From: Candidatus Magasanikbacteria bacterium CG10_big_fil_rev_8_21_14_0_10_36_16
GTDB lineage: Bacteria > Patescibacteriota > Patescibacteriia > Magasanikbacterales > UBA922
DNA: 7,566 bases
Assembly: GCA_002773185.1 (NCBI GenBank)
Contig: PFBU01000043.1
Span: 1 to 7,566, forward strand
Direction of reading: 5' to 3'
Each line of letters opens with the position of its first letter. Within the stretch, counting starts at the first letter, position 1. Positions 5,677 through 7,566 of the stretch are shown here, in pieces. The position numbers and the translations under genes are program-made. The notes beneath the pieces were generated by a model. That model saw nothing but the letters and a program-made list of their open reading frames with translations, was not told the origin of the DNA and searched no databases.

Positions 5677-5705
5677 TGTACAAATCAAAGTTTTTTTGCT
5701 ATAAT
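5677..5705 (+). promoter_or_regulatory. Sigma-70-type promoter with extended -10
   Basis: TGCTATAAT (5697-5705) is a perfect extended -10. A -35-like TGTACA (5677-5682, 4 of 6) lies 17 bases upstream. The expected transcript start, near 5712, leaves only about seven bases before the ATG at 5719. It should drive the membrane-protein gene and probably corA after it. Confidence 0.75.
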
Positions 5706-5718
5706 GCTCCCATAAAAT

Positions 5719-6396
5719 ATGCGCCAAGAAATAGACAAAATCAAAATAAAAGAGCCTCCAATTGAAGAATTAAGTAAGCAAAGATCCTGTCTCAAATCTA
5801 CTTGTGCTACTGGTTGTGGTTGTTTTACCATACTTTTTGTAATTTCAATTATTTTATTGAAGTTTGCTTTTGGTCCTTCAACCAAAGAATTAAAAGATTT
5901 GCCCATAAGTTTTACGAGTAAAATTCCTATTTATGACGTAAGTAATATTGAAAAAATTACGCATACTTCTGGCAAAGAAAAAAGTACTAAGATAGAAAGA
6001 GCGGCCTTTTTACCAAAACTAGTTTTGTCCCCATTTATAATTTACTTTGATAAAAATTTCAAATACATTCCTAAAACAAAACCAGAAGGCGAAGAAATGA
6101 ACAATATTGATAAGCTAGTAGCCTTTATGCAAAAACCTTTATCTGACGAAAGAGATGTTTACAAAATAGAATGGATAGAGCTGGATGCTAGCCAAAATTT
6201 CTTATTGGAATATTACAAAACAGAACTACAAAAAAAAGGTTTTGAAATAGGACAAGAAAGCAACAGTAAAGATATCAAAGAATTTACCTTTTCAGAAAAC
6301 CCAGAAAACATAACTGGCGTAGTCTATACAATAGACAGCCAAAATACCAAATATACTGACTACATGTCAGTGACTGTCAATTTGCCTACTGAATAA
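5719..6396 (+). CDS. Single-pass membrane protein with cysteine cluster, 225 aa
   Basis: I do not recognise a named family. Residues 1-23 are charged and probably cytoplasmic. A cluster of four cysteines follows (C24, C29, C33, C35), immediately before one hydrophobic helix (about 36-52, FTILFVISIILLKFAF). The remaining 170 residues are polar and probably outside the membrane. They include a hydrophobic patch at about 96-110 (LPKLVLSPFIIYF) and a C-terminal helix-strand part (about 155-222) with LLEYYKTELQKKGFEI, a pattern seen in small extracytoplasmic domains. There is no lipobox and no cleavable signal peptide, so it is likely a signal-anchored protein. The start is ATG at 5719, fixed by a strong promoter seven bases from the predicted transcript start, without a Shine-Dalgarno sequence. 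The gap to corA is only 46 bp without a terminator, so the two are probably co-transcribed. Function unknown. Confidence 0.85.
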   Translation: MRQEIDKIKIKEPPIEELSKQRSCLKSTCATGCGCFTILFVISIILLKFAFGPSTKELKDLPISFTSKIPIYDVSNIEKITHTSGKEKSTKIERAAFLPKLVLSPFIIYFDKNFKYIPKTKPEGEEMNNIDKLVAFMQKPLSDERDVYKIEWIELDASQNFLLEYYKTELQKKGFEIGQESNSKDIKEFTFSENPENITGVVYTIDSQNTKYTDYMSVTVNLPTE

Positions 6397-6398
6397 AA

Positions 6399-6440
6399 AA
6401 CTTCCTAAACTTTCAACTTTACAAACTTTATAACTTAACA
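6399..6440. repeat. Degenerate AACTT array, 7-9-bp spacing
   Basis: AACTT recurs at 6399, 6408, 6415, 6424 and 6432, filling the gap between the membrane-protein stop and the corA start (aacttccta, aactttc, aactttaca, aactttat, aacttaaca). Spacing varies between 7 and 9 bases, so this array is looser than the others. No Shine-Dalgarno sequence for corA is present within it. Confidence 0.6.
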
Positions 6441-6442
6441 AA

Positions 6443-7363
6443 ATGTCAGTCAAACAAATCAAACAAGCAGACCTTACTTGGACAAACATCAGCAGTGTCA
6501 ATGATGAGGCTTTGTTATTTTTGAAAAAAAATTTCAAATTTCACCAACTAGACATTGAGGATATCAAAAGTGAAAGCCAAAATCCAAAACTTGATACTTA
6601 CAAAGATTATCTCTTTTTGGTTGTCCATTTTCCACAGTGGAAAGATGGAAACAAAAGAGTATTGGCTCATGAAATAGATATTTTTGTAGGACCAAATTAC
6701 CTGATCACAATCCAGCATGGTAAAAACAAAGATATCAAAGATTTTTTCTACAAATCCATGAACAATCGTAAAACTAGAAATGAATGGATACACAAAAGTT
6801 CTGGTTATTTGCTCTACAAAATATTGGAAGAATTGTTTAGTCAAAGTAGAACTATGATAGACAACCTTGGCAAACAAATTTCTAATGTTGAAAATGAAGT
6901 CTTTGATGACAAGCCTGATAAAAATATTATCCACGAACTTGCAATTTACCGCCGAAATGTTTTGAATCTAAAAAGGATTTTGGATCCACAAAGATTTATT
7001 ATTTCTTCTCTATCAAATACTAGAAAGACGTTTTTGGATGAATCTCTTAGTCCTTATTTTGATGATATCAAAGATTTTTTAGACAAATTATGGGTTATAG
7101 TAGATACTTACAAAGAAATTTTGGAAGGTTTACATATCACTGTTGAGTCCATTATCAATCAAAAAACCAACAAAATAATTACTCTTCTAACAGTTATCTC
7201 CGTTTCTTTATTACCTTTGACATTGCTCTCTGGTATTTATGGTATGAATATTGAGGGTTTGCCTTATGCTCACAGTCCTGCTTTTGTCTGGGGACTTTTT
7301 TTAGCAATTACATCTTTTATATTATTCCTGATTTTTGTCATGAAAAAAAGAAAATTATTATAA
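6443..7363 (+). CDS. corA: CorA-family divalent metal transporter
   Basis: CorA proteins form pentameric channels for Mg2+ (sometimes Co2+ or Ni2+) in the inner membrane. This 306-residue protein has the family layout: a large cytoplasmic alpha/beta domain (about 1-120), a long helical stalk (about 125-243; residues 165-240 are nearly all helix-forming), then two membrane helices (about 244-264 and 281-299). The signature loop is YGMN (266-269), the GMN filter at the end of the first helix. A positive C-terminal tail KKRK (301-304) matches the family. The loop after GMN is IEGLPY rather than the MPE type of classical CorA, so exact ion preference is uncertain; ZntB-like relatives also carry GMN-like loops. 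Length is normal. ATG at 6443 gives the complete N-terminus without a Shine-Dalgarno sequence. It follows the membrane-protein gene by 46 bp and probably shares its transcript. No clear terminator follows before murJ. Confidence 0.92.
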   Translation: MSVKQIKQADLTWTNISSVNDEALLFLKKNFKFHQLDIEDIKSESQNPKLDTYKDYLFLVVHFPQWKDGNKRVLAHEIDIFVGPNYLITIQHGKNKDIKDFFYKSMNNRKTRNEWIHKSSGYLLYKILEELFSQSRTMIDNLGKQISNVENEVFDDKPDKNIIHELAIYRRNVLNLKRILDPQRFIISSLSNTRKTFLDESLSPYFDDIKDFLDKLWVIVDTYKEILEGLHITVESIINQKTNKIITLLTVISVSLLPLTLLSGIYGMNIEGLPYAHSPAFVWGLFLAITSFILFLIFVMKKRKLL

Positions 7364-7437
7364 CAGCAGAAACAATTTGTCAGCAGAATCAGTTAAGTGA
7401 ACAAATGTTTTATCTAAAAAAATCAAATTGAAAAACA

Positions 7438-7566
7438 ATGCTAAAAGATATTTTAAGTAGAAAATCTCACACTATCACCGGCGCAGCCATTGTCATTGGT
7501 ACTGCGTCTTTTGTCAGCAAAATTATTGCTCTTTTGCGTGATCGTATTTTTGCTCACTATTTTGGA
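7438..7566 (+). CDS. murJ: MurJ lipid II flippase, N-terminal fragment (cut by window end)
   Basis: From ATG at 7438 the frame is open to the last base (43 codons). The N-terminus MLKDILSRKSHTITGAA, then ASFVSKIIALLRDRIFAHYFG, matches the start of MurJ/MviN proteins, where a short basic stretch is followed by the first membrane helix and the conserved S-[KR]-x-x-[AG]-x-x-R-[DE] turn. MurJ is the multi-spanning protein that flips lipid II across the inner membrane for peptidoglycan synthesis. The gene starts 74 bp after corA; the gap shows no hairpin or obvious promoter, so read-through from corA is possible. Only the first helix is visible, so the call rests on about 40 residues. Confidence 0.85.
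   Translation, partial: MLKDILSRKSHTITGAAIVIGTASFVSKIIALLRDRIFAHYFG

Noticed and set aside
5545..5906. Two leftward frames of 60 and 73 codons over the divergent region
   Set aside because: One translates the 9-bp repeats (GLQGLQSLQG), the other is antisense to the membrane-protein gene; neither looks like a protein.
6548..6934. Leftward 128-codon frame
   Set aside because: Shadow of corA on the opposite strand, rich in F and I, as antisense frames of AT-rich genes usually are.

Overview
The window is AT-rich, gene-dense bacterial DNA. It most likely comes from a Candidate Phyla Radiation (Patescibacteria) organism. The grounds are small genes with short gaps, all complete genes ending in TAA, no recognisable Shine-Dalgarno sequence before any start, several lineage-type hypothetical proteins, and in-frame palindromic inserts in a core gene. 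No marker gene here fixes the phylum, so this placement is an inference.

The left two thirds are transcribed leftwards, in the order: a beta-CASP metallo-beta-lactamase ribonuclease (4133-5485), an unrecognised protein (3298-4065) overlapping a short tandem-repeat protein (3047-3319, with a remnant down to 2994), the excision-repair helicase subunit uvrB (744-2981), and a 125-residue hypothetical protein (72-449). A divergent control region (5486-5718) separates these from a rightward group: a single-pass membrane protein (5719-6396), a CorA-family metal transporter (6443-7363), and the first 43 codons of murJ, the lipid II flippase (from 7438, cut by the window edge).

No classical defence or mobile system is present. 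The unusual content is repeats and possible recoding. UvrB carries two separate in-frame insertions (about 31 and 39 residues), each encoded by a palindromic element with two hairpins; removing both restores the usual length of about 675 residues. The unrecognised protein ends in an A AAA AAG slippery heptamer placed exactly so that a -1 shift would join it to the overlapping repeat protein.

Most gene boundaries hold short-period degenerate repeats: (TAAA)n at 496-534, an 8-bp array at 690-745, 9-bp arrays at 4090-4135 and 5556-5640, and a 7-9-bp array at 6399-6440. The 294-bp gap between uvrB and the 125-residue gene is especially dense. It holds the 8-bp array, a double palindrome resembling a REP pair, an intrinsic terminator, a perfect DnaA-box sequence and the (TAAA)n tract.

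The neighbours (DNA repair, RNA processing, metal transport, cell-wall precursor export) look like ordinary housekeeping genes and do not form one pathway.
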